A stretch of 11,439 bases of DNA from JBOGFI01 sp050743365. GTDB taxonomy: Bacteria > Actinomycetota > Acidimicrobiia > IMCC26256 > JACDBD01. Of this stretch, positions 1 to 7,744 are shown piece by piece (position 1 is the stretch's first letter; every line of letters begins with the position of its first letter). The position numbers and the translations under genes are program-made. Location of the stretch: positions 1 to 11,439 of the forward strand of contig JBOGFI010000214.1 of NCBI GenBank assembly GCA_050743365.1, in the 5' to 3' direction. A model generated the notes under the pieces. It was not told where the DNA came from, made no database searches, and was given only the letters and a program-made list of their open reading frames with translations.

Positions 1-2
1 GG

Positions 3-629
3 CGTACCGCGACCGGCGACGTGCGCGACGAGATCCTGGGCCTCGGCGGCCGAGAGGGCCGGCGCTACTACGACCAGCTCGTCAGGGCGGCGGACGCCTT
101 CGCCCGCGACCACGAACGTGACGCCGCCCGCATCCTCCGCCCGCTGCGCGACGCCCTCCCGACCTCGCCGAGCGTGCGCGAGCTCCTCGGCCTCGCCCTC
201 TACCGGTCGGGCCACTTCGGCGTCGCCGCCAAGGAGCTGGAGAAGTTCGTCCGTCTCACCGGCTCCGTCGAGCAGCATCCGGTCCTCATGGACTGCTATC
301 GGGCGCAGCGCCGGTGGCGCCGCGTCGACGACCTGTGGGCCGAGCTTGCCGCGACCTCGCCCCCGGCCGAGCTCGCGACCGAGGGCCGCATCGTGGCCGC
401 GGGCGCGCTCGCCGACCGCGACCGGGTGCCGGAGGCGCTCGCGCTCCTCGGCCGGCGAGTGGGGAAGGTCGCCCGGGCACGCGACCACCACCTGCGCCTC
501 TGGTACGCGCTCGCCGACCTCGAGGAGCGTGCCGGCAACCTCCCGCGGGCGCGCGCGCTGTTCGACCGGGTGCGGGCGCACGACCCGGGCTTCGCCGACG
601 TGGCGGAGCGGCTCGCCGGCCTGGGCTGA
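3..629 (+). CDS. TPR-repeat protein, Rv1691-like (5' end probably outside window)
   Basis: The frame is open to the left edge and ends at TGA 627-629. A GTG at 21 could start it, but nothing like a Shine-Dalgarno precedes it, and related proteins as I remember them carry a longer, Arg/Gly-rich N-terminus, so I treat it as 5'-partial. Counting from that GTG, 202 residues are visible, nearly all predicted helical. TPR-like helix pairs occur around residues 34-47/51-77 (signature Leu-Gly-Leu-Ala-Leu-Tyr-Arg-Ser-Gly then Ala-Ala-x-Glu-Leu), 88-110 and 156-190 (Tyr-Ala-Leu-Ala-Asp-Leu-Glu-Glu-Arg-Ala-Gly-Asn then Ala-Arg-Ala-Leu-Phe). There is no signal peptide or membrane segment in the visible part, so it is probably a cytoplasmic scaffold. 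The partner is unknown. In mycobacteria a similar protein sits just before the HAD phosphatase gene; here that HAD gene is about 6 kb downstream. Confidence 0.8.
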   Translation, partial: RTATGDVRDEILGLGGREGRRYYDQLVRAADAFARDHERDAARILRPLRDALPTSPSVRELLGLALYRSGHFGVAAKELEKFVRLTGSVEQHPVLMDCYRAQRRWRRVDDLWAELAATSPPAELATEGRIVAAGALADRDRVPEALALLGRRVGKVARARDHHLRLWYALADLEERAGNLPRARALFDRVRAHDPGFADVAERLAGLG

Positions 630-655
630 ACGGGTCATGCAAATCACGCCCGTAG

Positions 656-678
656 TTGTCACACCCCCCGGTTAGGTT
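656..678 (+). promoter_or_regulatory. Putative PafBC/RecA-NDp-type DNA-damage promoter of the ssb-like gene
   Basis: TTGTCACAC (656-664), eight bases, then TAGGTT (673-678). The mycobacterial RecA-independent damage promoter consensus, as I know it, is TTGTCRGTG-N8-TAGNNT. The site matches TTGTCR and TAGNNT exactly with the exact spacing; only the GTG triplet differs (CAC). The gap is too short for a normal -35/-10 pair, which argues for the activator-dependent PafBC type. Transcription would start near 685, leaving a leader of about 60 bases before the ATG at 746. The rest of the 630-745 gap shows no terminator or other element that I can see. Confidence 0.55.
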
Positions 679-732
679 CCCGACGTCGAGCTTCGGGCTC
701 GCGTTCTTCCCCCATCCGCGATCAACGCGATC

Positions 733-740
733 AAGGGGAG
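733..740 (+). promoter_or_regulatory. Ribosome binding site that fixes the ssb-like start
   Basis: AAGGGGAG ends five bases before ATG 746. It is the only good Shine-Dalgarno in the leader and selects this ATG over in-frame GTG/TTG codons further upstream, which lie in or before the predicted promoter. Confidence 0.75.
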
Positions 741-745
741 AGCGC

Positions 746-1129
746 ATGCCCACCAAGCCGACCACCGACAGGCCCACCGTCAACCTCAGTGTCCTGCGCG
801 GCGAGTGCTCGGCGCCGCCCGACGTCCGTGAGCTCGATTCGGGGCGTCGGGTGGCCAGCCTCAGCGTGCGGGTACCGACCGCAGGCGAACGCGCCACCTC
901 GGTGCCGGTGACGGTCTGGGAACCGCCGGCCTGGGTCGAGACCCTGGCCGCGGGCGACGAGATCGCCGTCGTCGGGCACGTCCGTCGACGCTTCTTCCGC
1001 AACGCAGCCGGCGCCACGGGCGCCCGGGTCGAGGTCGAGGCCGAGACGATCACACGGGCCCGCGACCGGCGACGGCTGGCCGCGCTGCGGCGCCGGACCG
1101 ACGGCGCTCTCGACGCGCTGGAGGCGTGA
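746..1129 (+). CDS. Single-stranded DNA-binding (SSB/OB-fold) family protein lacking the acidic tip
   Basis: A 127-residue protein. Residues about 10-105 follow the SSB OB-fold pattern: Val-Asn-Leu-Ser-Val-Leu-Arg-Gly (12-19), Pro-Pro-Asp-Val-Arg-Glu-Leu-Asp-Ser-Gly-Arg-Arg-Val-Ala (24-37), a strand ending in Val-Pro-Val-Thr-Val-Trp (53-58), Leu-Ala-Ala-Gly-Asp-Glu-Ile-Ala-Val-Val-Gly-His-Val (67-79), and a last strand rich in Val-Glu (95-102). It should bind single-stranded DNA. Main bacterial SSBs end in an acidic Asp-Asp-Asp-Ile-Pro-Phe-like tip that recruits repair and replication proteins. This one is shorter, ends in a basic helix (Arg-Asp-Arg-Arg-Arg, 106-110) and then Asp-Ala-Leu-Glu-Ala, so it is probably a paralogue rather than the replicative SSB. 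It is alone on its transcript: the convergent aldolase ends 12 bases downstream. The predicted damage promoter upstream would fit a repair role (inference). Confidence 0.8.
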   Translation: MPTKPTTDRPTVNLSVLRGECSAPPDVRELDSGRRVASLSVRVPTAGERATSVPVTVWEPPAWVETLAAGDEIAVVGHVRRRFFRNAAGATGARVEVEAETITRARDRRRLAALRRRTDGALDALEA

Positions 1130-1141
1130 CCTCTCGGGGCT

Positions 1142-2050
1142 CTACGCCGCGCCCTCGTACACGGCGATGGCACGCCGGTAGTTCCCGGAGATCTTCGCCG
1201 CCGCGTCCTCACGCGACAGGGAGCCGTCGAGGTAGCCCTTCAGCTCGTCCCACCAGAGCGTGCGGCCGATGGCGAATCCCAGGTACCCGCGCACGGCGGC
1301 CCCCTGACCCAGCCAGTGCTCGACCTTCTCCGCATTGGCGCCACGGCCGAGGACCACGCAGCCCACACCGTCGCGGCCGCCGGCGCGGGCCTGGGCGGCG
1401 ATCCTCTCGCAGTCCGACCGCAAGTCGATGCCCTCGATCTTCCAGATGTCGGGCTCGACGCCGGCGCCCTGGAAATGCTCGAGGGTGGCGCACATGAGGG
1501 CGGGCCGCATCTGCTCGTCGTAGCGCTCCTCGCTGCCGCCGGCCGCCTCCAGCTGGTGCGGCTCCGCCGGCACGAGCAGCTCGAGGAGGAACTTGCGGTC
1601 GTGCTCGTGCAGCCAGTCCGACAGGCGCCTCAGGTTCTCGACCGACCGCCGGTTGTCGCCGGCATTGCCCTCGGGGTTGTACCGCACGAGGACCTTGGCG
1701 AACGAGGGATCGAACTCCTCGATATGCCTCCCGAAGTCGTCGCCGTACTCGAAGTCGAAGTAATCGAGCCCGCTCTTCTCCACCGGCATGGCCGCGATCC
1801 ACCCGTTGGCGAGTGCTTTGCGTGCCACCTCCGCGCCGAACTGCTCGTCGACGAGGATGCCGGCGGCATCGACCGGCGCGCCCTCCGAGAGCGCGTGCGT
1901 GAAACCGTCGAAGATGACCGATTTGGCATCGGCGATGCGTGCCGTCTCCGCGGCGTCGGGATCGCCGGGGATGCCGAACATCTTCTTCTGGAACGACCCC
2001 CGATGGTCGAAGGCGAGGATGAACAGGTTGCGGTCGTAGCCGAGGGTCAT
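1142..2050 (-). CDS. DUF2090 aldolase, IolC C-terminal-domain type (2-deoxy-5-keto-gluconate 6-phosphate aldolase-like)
   Basis: A 302-residue protein with the DUF2090 fold, a class I aldolase-like TIM barrel. In many bacteria it is the C-terminal half of IolC, where it is linked to splitting 2-deoxy-5-keto-gluconate 6-phosphate into dihydroxyacetone phosphate and malonate semialdehyde during inositol breakdown. Visible landmarks are Ile-Leu-Ala-Phe-Asp-His-Arg-Gly-Ser-Phe (11-20), Phe-Ala-Lys-Val-Leu-Val-Arg-Tyr-Asn-Pro (117-126), Asp-Ile-Trp-Lys-Ile-Glu-Gly (201-207; Lys204 is a candidate Schiff-base residue) and a phosphate-binding-like Gly-Phe-Ala-Ile-Gly-Arg-Thr-Leu-Trp-Trp (258-267). 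The PfkB kinase half of IolC is absent and no other inositol gene is present, so the true substrate is open. A GTG at 2080 is in frame, but ATG 2050 has a strong GAGGAG six bases upstream and is preferred. It is transcribed divergently from korA across a 149-base gap. Confidence 0.82.
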   Translation of the reverse strand: MTLGYDRNLFILAFDHRGSFQKKMFGIPGDPDAAETARIADAKSVIFDGFTHALSEGAPVDAAGILVDEQFGAEVARKALANGWIAAMPVEKSGLDYFDFEYGDDFGRHIEEFDPSFAKVLVRYNPEGNAGDNRRSVENLRRLSDWLHEHDRKFLLELLVPAEPHQLEAAGGSEERYDEQMRPALMCATLEHFQGAGVEPDIWKIEGIDLRSDCERIAAQARAGGRDGVGCVVLGRGANAEKVEHWLGQGAAVRGYLGFAIGRTLWWDELKGYLDGSLSREDAAAKISGNYRRAIAVYEGAA

Positions 2051-2056
2051 CTCGAG

Positions 2057-2062
2057 CTCCTC
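2057..2062 (-). promoter_or_regulatory. Ribosome binding site that fixes the aldolase start
   Basis: On the minus strand GAGGAG lies six bases before ATG 2050. The alternative GTG at 2080 has no such motif, so the shorter start is chosen. Confidence 0.75.
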
Positions 2063-2145
2063 GTAGCGGTGCAGGCGCACGGAGCATATGGCTATCTACG
2101 CCAAGCCGCACTCCACCGCGTTCGGGCCCCCGGACCGGCCGAAAC

Positions 2146-2151
2146 TATGAT
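2146..2151 (+). promoter_or_regulatory. Possible -10 element of the korAB promoter
   Basis: TATGAT, five of six matches to the sigma-70-type TATAAT, 48 bases before the korA GTG. The best -35 candidate (TTCGGG, 2121-2126) is weak and 19 bases away. The rest of the 2051-2199 divergent region holds no clear operator or riboswitch. The A/T-richer patch at 2086-2099 might contain the aldolase promoter, but I cannot assign boxes there. Confidence 0.35.
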
Positions 2152-2199
2152 CGAAGGAGCGCCGATCGACGACGCCCGGCGCTGGAAGCCAGAGGTCGC

Positions 2200-4058
2200 G
2201 TGACAGCAGAGGCTCCCTCCACGAGACAGCCGGAGACGATCGACCGGGTCGTGATCCGCTTTGCGGGCGACTCCGGCGACGGCATGCAACTCGTGGGTGA
2301 TCGCATCACCGACGTGAGCGCCGTGTTCGGCAACGACCTCGCGACGCTGCCCGACTTCCCCGCCGAGATCCGAGCCCCCGCGGGCACGCTCGCCGGCGTC
2401 TCGTCGTTCCAGGTCCACTTCGCCGACTTCGACATCCTCACTCCCGGCGACGTCCCCAACCTGCTCGTCGCGATGAACCCCGCCGCCCTCAAGGCCAACG
2501 TGCGCGACCTCCCGCCGGGCGCGTCGGTCATCGCCAACGTCGACGCCTTCGAGGCCCGCAACCTCGAGAAGGCCGGCTACGCCGCCAACCCGCTCGACGA
2601 CGGCGCCCTTGCGGCCTACCGCGTGTACCCGGTCCCGATGACCTCCCTCACCCTCGAGGCCACGAAGGACGTCGGGGCCAAGCCTCGTGACGCCGAGCGC
2701 TCGAAGAACTTCTTCGCCCTCGGCCTCATCTCCTGGATGTACACCCGGCCGGTGGACCCGACGCTCCAATGGATCGACGCGCGTTTCGCCTCGAACACCG
2801 TCGTGCGCGACGCGAACCTCGCTGCCTTCAAGGCCGGGTACCACTTCGGCGAGACCGCCGAGCTGTTCGACCATCCCTTCGAGGTCCAGCCCGCGCAGCT
2901 CCGGCCCGGCCGCTATCGCAACATCACCGGCAACCTCGCCCTCGCGTATGGGCTCGTGGCGGCGTCGCAGCAGTCGAAGCTGCCGATCGTGTACGCGTCG
3001 TACCCGATCACGCCGGCGTCCGACATCTTGCACGAGCTGTCGAAGCACAAGAACTTCGGGGTCCGCACCGCGCAGGCCGAGGACGAGATCAGCGCGGTCG
3101 GGATCGCGGTCGGGGCCGCTTTCGCCGGCCAGCTCGGGATCACCGCCACCGCCGGACCCGGCGTCGACCTCATGGCCGAGACGCTGGGGCTGGCCGTGAG
3201 CGTCGAGCTGCCGTTGGTGGTGGTCGACGTGCAACGAGGTGGGCCGTCGACCGGTCTTCCCACCAAGACGGAGCAGTCCGATCTTCTGCTCGCTATGTAC
3301 GGGCGACACGGTGAGGCGCCTCTGCCGGTGCTGGCTGCCCCCTCGCCGAGCGCGTGCTTCGACACGGCCTTCGAGGCGGTACGCATCGCGGTGAAGTACC
3401 GCACCCCGGTGATCCTCCTCTCCGACGGCTACCTCGCCAACAGTGCCGAGCCGTGGCTGTTTCCCGACGTCGACGAGCTACCCGACATCGCCGTCCCGTT
3501 CGCGACGGAGCCCAACCACGAGGGCGAGTTCTGGCCGTACCTGCGGGACCCCGAGACGCTGGCGCGCCCGTGGGCGATCCCGGGCACTCCGGGCCTCATG
3601 CACCGCGTCGGCGGCCTCGAGAAGGCCGACGGCACCGGCAACGTCGACTACGAGCCCGAGAACCACGACTTCATGTGTCGCATCCGCGCCGCCAAGATCG
3701 CCGGGATCGCCAAGGACATCCCGCCCACCGAGGTCGACGACCCCTTCGGCGAGGCCCGTCTCCTCGTGCTCGGCTGGGGCAGCACGTGGGGCCAGATCAA
3801 GGCGGCGCTGCGCCGGGTGCGCCAGCGCGACAAGCAGGTCGCCCACGCACACCTCGTGCACCTCAACCCGTTCCCGACCAACCTCGGGGAGGTACTGGCG
3901 CGCTACGAGCAGGTGCTCGTGCCCGAGATGAACCTGGGCCAGCTCGCCCGGCTGGTTCGGGCCGAGTACCTGGTCGACGCCCGGGGCCTGACCCAGGTCA
4001 GGGGCATCCCGTTCAAAGCCGCCGAGATCGAGGCGAGGATCCTGGAGATGATCGACTG

Positions 4059-4059
<1 letters not shown>
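2200..4059 (+). CDS. korA: 2-oxoacid:ferredoxin oxidoreductase, fused gamma-alpha subunit (KorA, probably 2-oxoglutarate)
   Basis: A 619-residue protein. With KorB it catalyses oxidative decarboxylation of a 2-oxoacid to the acyl-CoA, CO2 and reduced ferredoxin; for this subfamily the likely substrate is 2-oxoglutarate, giving succinyl-CoA for the TCA cycle. The gamma domain comes first (about 16-225: Val-Val-Ile-Arg-Phe-Ala-Gly-Asp-Ser-Gly-Asp-Gly-Met-Gln at 17-30, Phe-Pro-Ala-Glu-Ile-Arg-Ala-Pro-Ala-Gly-Thr at 53-63). The alpha pyrimidine-binding domain follows (about 240-480: Tyr-Pro-Ile-Thr-Pro-Ala-Ser-Asp at 268-275, Gln-Ala-Glu-Asp-Glu-Ile at 292-297, Gln-Arg-Gly-Gly-Pro-Ser-Thr-Gly-Leu-Pro-Thr at 345-355), then the C-terminal domain II. 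This gamma-alpha order and length match mycobacterial KorA (Rv2455c). Start is GTG 2200 with AGAGG four bases upstream. The stop overlaps korB by one base (TGATG), indicating translational coupling. No delta (ferredoxin-domain) gene is adjacent. Confidence 0.93.
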
Positions 4060-5129
<1,070 letters not shown>

Positions 5130-5133
5130 ACGC

Positions 5134-5151
5134 CCGGGGCGCCCACCCCGG
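5134..5151 (+). terminator. Weak GC hairpin between convergent korB and DUF1015 genes
   Basis: CCGGGG (5134-5139) can pair with CCCCGG (5146-5151) around a six-base loop, in the 36-base gap between the two convergent stops. It is followed by a palindromic CGGCGCGCCG (5149-5158) rather than a T-run, so intrinsic termination is only a guess based on position. Confidence 0.3.
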
Positions 5152-5165
5152 CGCGCCGGTGGCGT

Positions 5166-6440
5166 TCACCCGTCGAGGCTGCGGAACACCATCCCCGTGC
5201 GCGGCTTGGGGTGGAAGTACGTCGTCTTCTCCGGCATCCGGGCGCCGGCGAAGGCCGCCTCCCGGATCTGGGCGACGCTCGCCGGCGGCAACAGGACCGC
5301 GGCCTCGGCCGCGCCCTTGTCGACGAGCGCGGCGACCACGGTGGCATCGCTGCGGTAGCCGACGACGGCGCCGGGTACCGACGGACGGACACCCGACTCG
5401 AACAGCGTGGCGCCCACGTGGCGCACGGACACCTCGGAACCGGCGAGCCGCGGCTCGAGCACCTCGGGGCGGGGGACCAGAAGCGCGAGCCCAGCGCCGT
5501 CGACGAGGCCCAGTGCGCCCTGCTCGCGCATGCGGGCGCGGAGGGTGTCCACACCCTCGGGGTTGTTGGGGCCCGCCTCGCGGACCTCGAAGGCGCGCCC
5601 GAGCTCGACGCGCAAGGCGCTGCCGCCGAGGCCCGTGAGCACGCGGTGAATGGCCCTCACGCACAGCTCGTCCTCGGTGAGCTCGACCACCAACGCCATG
5701 ATCCCGCCCGCGGCCGGGTCGTCCCGTCCGGCGGCTGCGAGCTCGTCACGGTAGGCGCAGGCGGTCTCGAAACGGTGATGGCCGTCGGCGATCACGATGG
5801 GTGCCGCCGCGATTGCACCCGCCACCCGGACCGCCGCGTTCCCCTCGAGCGCGAGTAGGCGGTGCTGCACCCCGTCATCGTCGACACAACGAGCGAGCTC
5901 GGGCCCGTCGGCCGCGAGCATCCCCGACAGCCGGGCTGCCAGCGAGAGACACCAGATCGGGTCGAGGTTGGCGCGAGTCGCGCGCAGCAGTGCGAGCCGG
6001 TCGCTCTTGGTGCGCGCCATCGTGTGCTCGTGGGGAAGCACCGTGCCCGGCGCGGGCCTGCCGTCGACGGGTGAATGGGGGCGCGACGGCAAGGCGAGGA
6101 CGCCGATCACACCCTGGGTGTGCCGCGCCCGCCCGTCCTCGTCGCGAAAGTCCATTCGGTACAGGTAGAAGCGCGGCGACCCGTCGCTGAGCAGCACCCC
6201 CTCGGCGAGCCATGACGACGCGGTGTCGGCGGCGACCGCGTAGCGGTCGCGGCCGGCGTCGTCGCGGGGCAGGATCAGCCGTACCGAGTTGTGGGGGTGG
6301 GCGGCCTCGAGGGCGGCGCGGCGTTCTTCGTCGATCACGTCGTAAGGTGGGGCTGCCACCGCCCCGATGTCGGCATCGCCATCCGCGGGCAGCCGGGTCA
6401 CGTCGTAACGGATGCCGGCGAAGGGAAGGAAGTCGGGCAC
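5166..6440 (-). CDS. DUF1015 family protein (function unknown)
   Basis: A 424-residue protein with DUF1015 (COG4198) landmarks throughout: Pro-Phe-Ala-Gly-Ile-Arg-Tyr-Asp (6-13), Ala-Pro-Pro-Tyr-Asp-Val-Ile (30-36), Leu-Pro-His-Glu-His-Thr (135-140) with Thr-Lys-Ser-Asp-Arg-Leu (144-149), Ala-Asp-Gly-His-His-Arg-Phe-Glu-Thr-Ala (218-227), and a C-terminal Lys-Thr-Thr-Tyr-Phe-His-Pro-Lys-Pro-Arg. The Asp-Gly-His-His-Arg core looks like an active or nucleotide-binding site. I recall a similar motif in the ParB/Srx-fold serine kinases SerK and SbnI, but this link is unverified and the activity should be left as unknown. No signal peptide or membrane segment. The start is taken as GTG 6440, where family homology begins; no strong Shine-Dalgarno is visible, so it is less certain. 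The frame stays open to 6833, but that part crosses the divergent TPR gene and has no family match. Confidence 0.82.
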   Translation of the reverse strand: MPDFLPFAGIRYDVTRLPADGDADIGAVAAPPYDVIDEERRAALEAAHPHNSVRLILPRDDAGRDRYAVAADTASSWLAEGVLLSDGSPRFYLYRMDFRDEDGRARHTQGVIGVLALPSRPHSPVDGRPAPGTVLPHEHTMARTKSDRLALLRATRANLDPIWCLSLAARLSGMLAADGPELARCVDDDGVQHRLLALEGNAAVRVAGAIAAAPIVIADGHHRFETACAYRDELAAAGRDDPAAGGIMALVVELTEDELCVRAIHRVLTGLGGSALRVELGRAFEVREAGPNNPEGVDTLRARMREQGALGLVDGAGLALLVPRPEVLEPRLAGSEVSVRHVGATLFESGVRPSVPGAVVGYRSDATVVAALVDKGAAEAAVLLPPASVAQIREAAFAGARMPEKTTYFHPKPRTGMVFRSLDG

Positions 6441-6527
6441 GGGCGCGTTCGCTTTCGTGGGAGAGCAGCGATTGTCGCACAGGCCCGTGAGGGGTCTATC
6501 GGCGGAAGCAGAGGCGAGCGTCCACCA

Positions 6528-6923
6528 ATGAGTGACGGCATGACGGATCGGGTGAGGTCGGCGTACGAGGCGTTCCAGGAGGGCCTCCGGCTCCTCGAGG
6601 GGGCGAGTCCCCATGCGGCCATCGTGGCGCTCGAGCGCGCCCGCGAGCTCGAGCCCGACAAGGGGTCGATCCGGGAGACGCTGGGACGCGCGTACTTCCG
6701 GGCCGGGCAGTTCGTCGCTGCTCGCGATGAGTTCGCGCGCGCGGTCGAGCTCGACCCCGTGAACGACTACGCGCTCTTCGGCTTGGGGTTGTGCCTGCTC
6801 CGGCAAGGCGACGCCGTCGGTTCCCGCCGTCACCTCAAGCTCGCTGTCGCCATGCGCCCAGAGATGGCGGCCTACCGCGACGCGTTGTCAGAGGCGGGCG
6901 GCGATGAAGGCGCAACCGAGTGA
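6528..6923 (+). CDS. Small TPR-repeat protein coupled to the HAD phosphatase gene
   Basis: A 131-residue, all-helical protein with about three TPR units: residues 10-43, 46-77 (Ile-Arg-Glu-Thr-Leu-Gly-Arg-Ala-Tyr-Phe-Arg-Ala-Gly-Gln-Phe then Ala-Arg-Asp-Glu-Phe) and 80-111 (Ala-Leu-Phe-Gly-Leu-Gly-Leu-Cys-Leu-Leu-Arg-Gln-Gly-Asp). It ends in a short acidic tail. There is no signal peptide or membrane helix, so it is a likely cytoplasmic adaptor; its partner cannot be read from the sequence. ATG 6528 is chosen, with GAGGCGAG at 6511-6518; a second in-frame ATG at 6540 is possible but has a poorer site. Its stop overlaps the HAD start in a GTGA, so the two are probably co-translated. It diverges from the DUF1015 gene over an 87-base gap in which TTGTCG (6472-6477) and TCTATC (6495-6500), 17 bases apart, are a weak promoter candidate. 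Confidence 0.83.
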   Translation: MSDGMTDRVRSAYEAFQEGLRLLEGASPHAAIVALERARELEPDKGSIRETLGRAYFRAGQFVAARDEFARAVELDPVNDYALFGLGLCLLRQGDAVGSRRHLKLAVAMRPEMAAYRDALSEAGGDEGATE

Positions 6924-7744
6924 GCGCCCGACGGGGCCTTCCCGTCGTGTGCTGCGATCTCGATGGCGTGGTCTGGCGGGGTGAGGAGGCCGTGGCCGGG
7001 GCGGCCGGGGGTGTCGCCCGGCTCCGGGAGGCCGGCCTGGGCGTCGCGTTCCTGACCAACAACTCGAGCCAGCCCGTCGCCGCGGTGGTGGCCAAGCTCG
7101 AGGCGATGGGCATCGCCGCCGAGCCCGACACGGTGCTCACGAGCGCGCTCGCGGCCGCCGCGCTGCTCGAGGCCGAGCTCCCGGCCGGGGCGCGCGTCTT
7201 CGCCTGCGCCGGAGCCGGGGTGGTCGAGGCCCTGGCGGCGGCGGGGCTGGAGCCGGTCGACCGGGCCCCGGCCGAGGCCGTGGTGGTGGGCTGGCACCGG
7301 ACCTTTGATTTCGACGAGCTCGACCGGGCTGCCGCGCTCGTGCGAGACGACGCAAGGTTCGTGGCGACCAACATCGACGCGACCTACCCCGTCTCGGGCG
7401 GGTTGCTGCCCGGCGCCGGCTCCCTCGTGGCGGCGGTGGCGACCGCATCCGGTCGCGCTCCGGAGGTTGCGGGCAAGCCCGAGCTGCCGACGGTGGCGCT
7501 CGTGCGACGGCGACTCGGCGACGTCGGAGTCATCGTGGGGGATCGCCCGTCGACCGACGGCACGCTCGCCGACGCGCTGGGCTGGCCGTTCGCGCTGGTC
7601 CTGTCCGGGGTGACCGGCCGGCATGCGCCGCCGGGCGGGGAACCGGTGCCGGATCCCGAGCCGCCGTTCGTGGCCGATGACCTCGCTGCGCTCGCGCCCC
7701 AGCTCGTGGCCTCGCTGGCATCGTCTCAGGAACGGCCCTCGTAG
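6920..7744 (+). CDS. HAD-IIA family phosphatase (NagD / Rv1692-like)
   Basis: A 274-residue cytoplasmic HAD-superfamily hydrolase of the IIA (C2-cap, NagD) type. Motif I is Asp-Leu-Asp-Gly-Val-Val-Trp-Arg-Gly (13-21; nucleophile Asp13, acid/base Asp15), motif II Leu-Thr-Asn-Asn-Ser-Ser (45-50), motif III Lys186 in Ala-Gly-Lys-Pro-Glu, and motif IV Val-Gly-Asp-Arg-Pro-Ser-Thr-Asp (206-213), so it should be active. The cap lies between about 65 and 170. The M. tuberculosis gene at the same cluster position, Rv1692, has been reported as a glycerol-3-phosphate phosphatase; this is the best guess for the substrate, though 2-phosphoglycolate or other small sugar phosphates are possible. GTG 6920 overlaps the TPR stop by four bases (GTGA). 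Its 3' end overlaps the convergent rhomboid gene by 19 bases (7726-7744). Confidence 0.87.
   Translation: MSARRGLPVVCCDLDGVVWRGEEAVAGAAGGVARLREAGLGVAFLTNNSSQPVAAVVAKLEAMGIAAEPDTVLTSALAAAALLEAELPAGARVFACAGAGVVEALAAAGLEPVDRAPAEAVVVGWHRTFDFDELDRAAALVRDDARFVATNIDATYPVSGGLLPGAGSLVAAVATASGRAPEVAGKPELPTVALVRRRLGDVGVIVGDRPSTDGTLADALGWPFALVLSGVTGRHAPPGGEPVPDPEPPFVADDLAALAPQLVASLASSQERPS

Noticed and set aside
1130..1141. Terminator between the convergent ssb-like and aldolase genes
   Set aside because: Only 12 bases separate the stops and no hairpin fits there.
2092..3309. A 405-codon minus-strand open frame opposite korA
   Set aside because: Its translation is Gly/Arg/Val/Asp-rich with no recognisable motif and mirrors the korA codons; korA is unambiguous.
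3354..4058. Upstream extension of the korB frame inside korA
   Set aside because: The added part is Arg/Pro/Gly-rich shadow sequence; the KorB family match begins after ATG 4059.
6441..6833. Upstream extension of the DUF1015 frame to an ATG at 6833
   Set aside because: The extension covers the divergent TPR gene and has no DUF1015 similarity; family homology begins right at GTG 6440.
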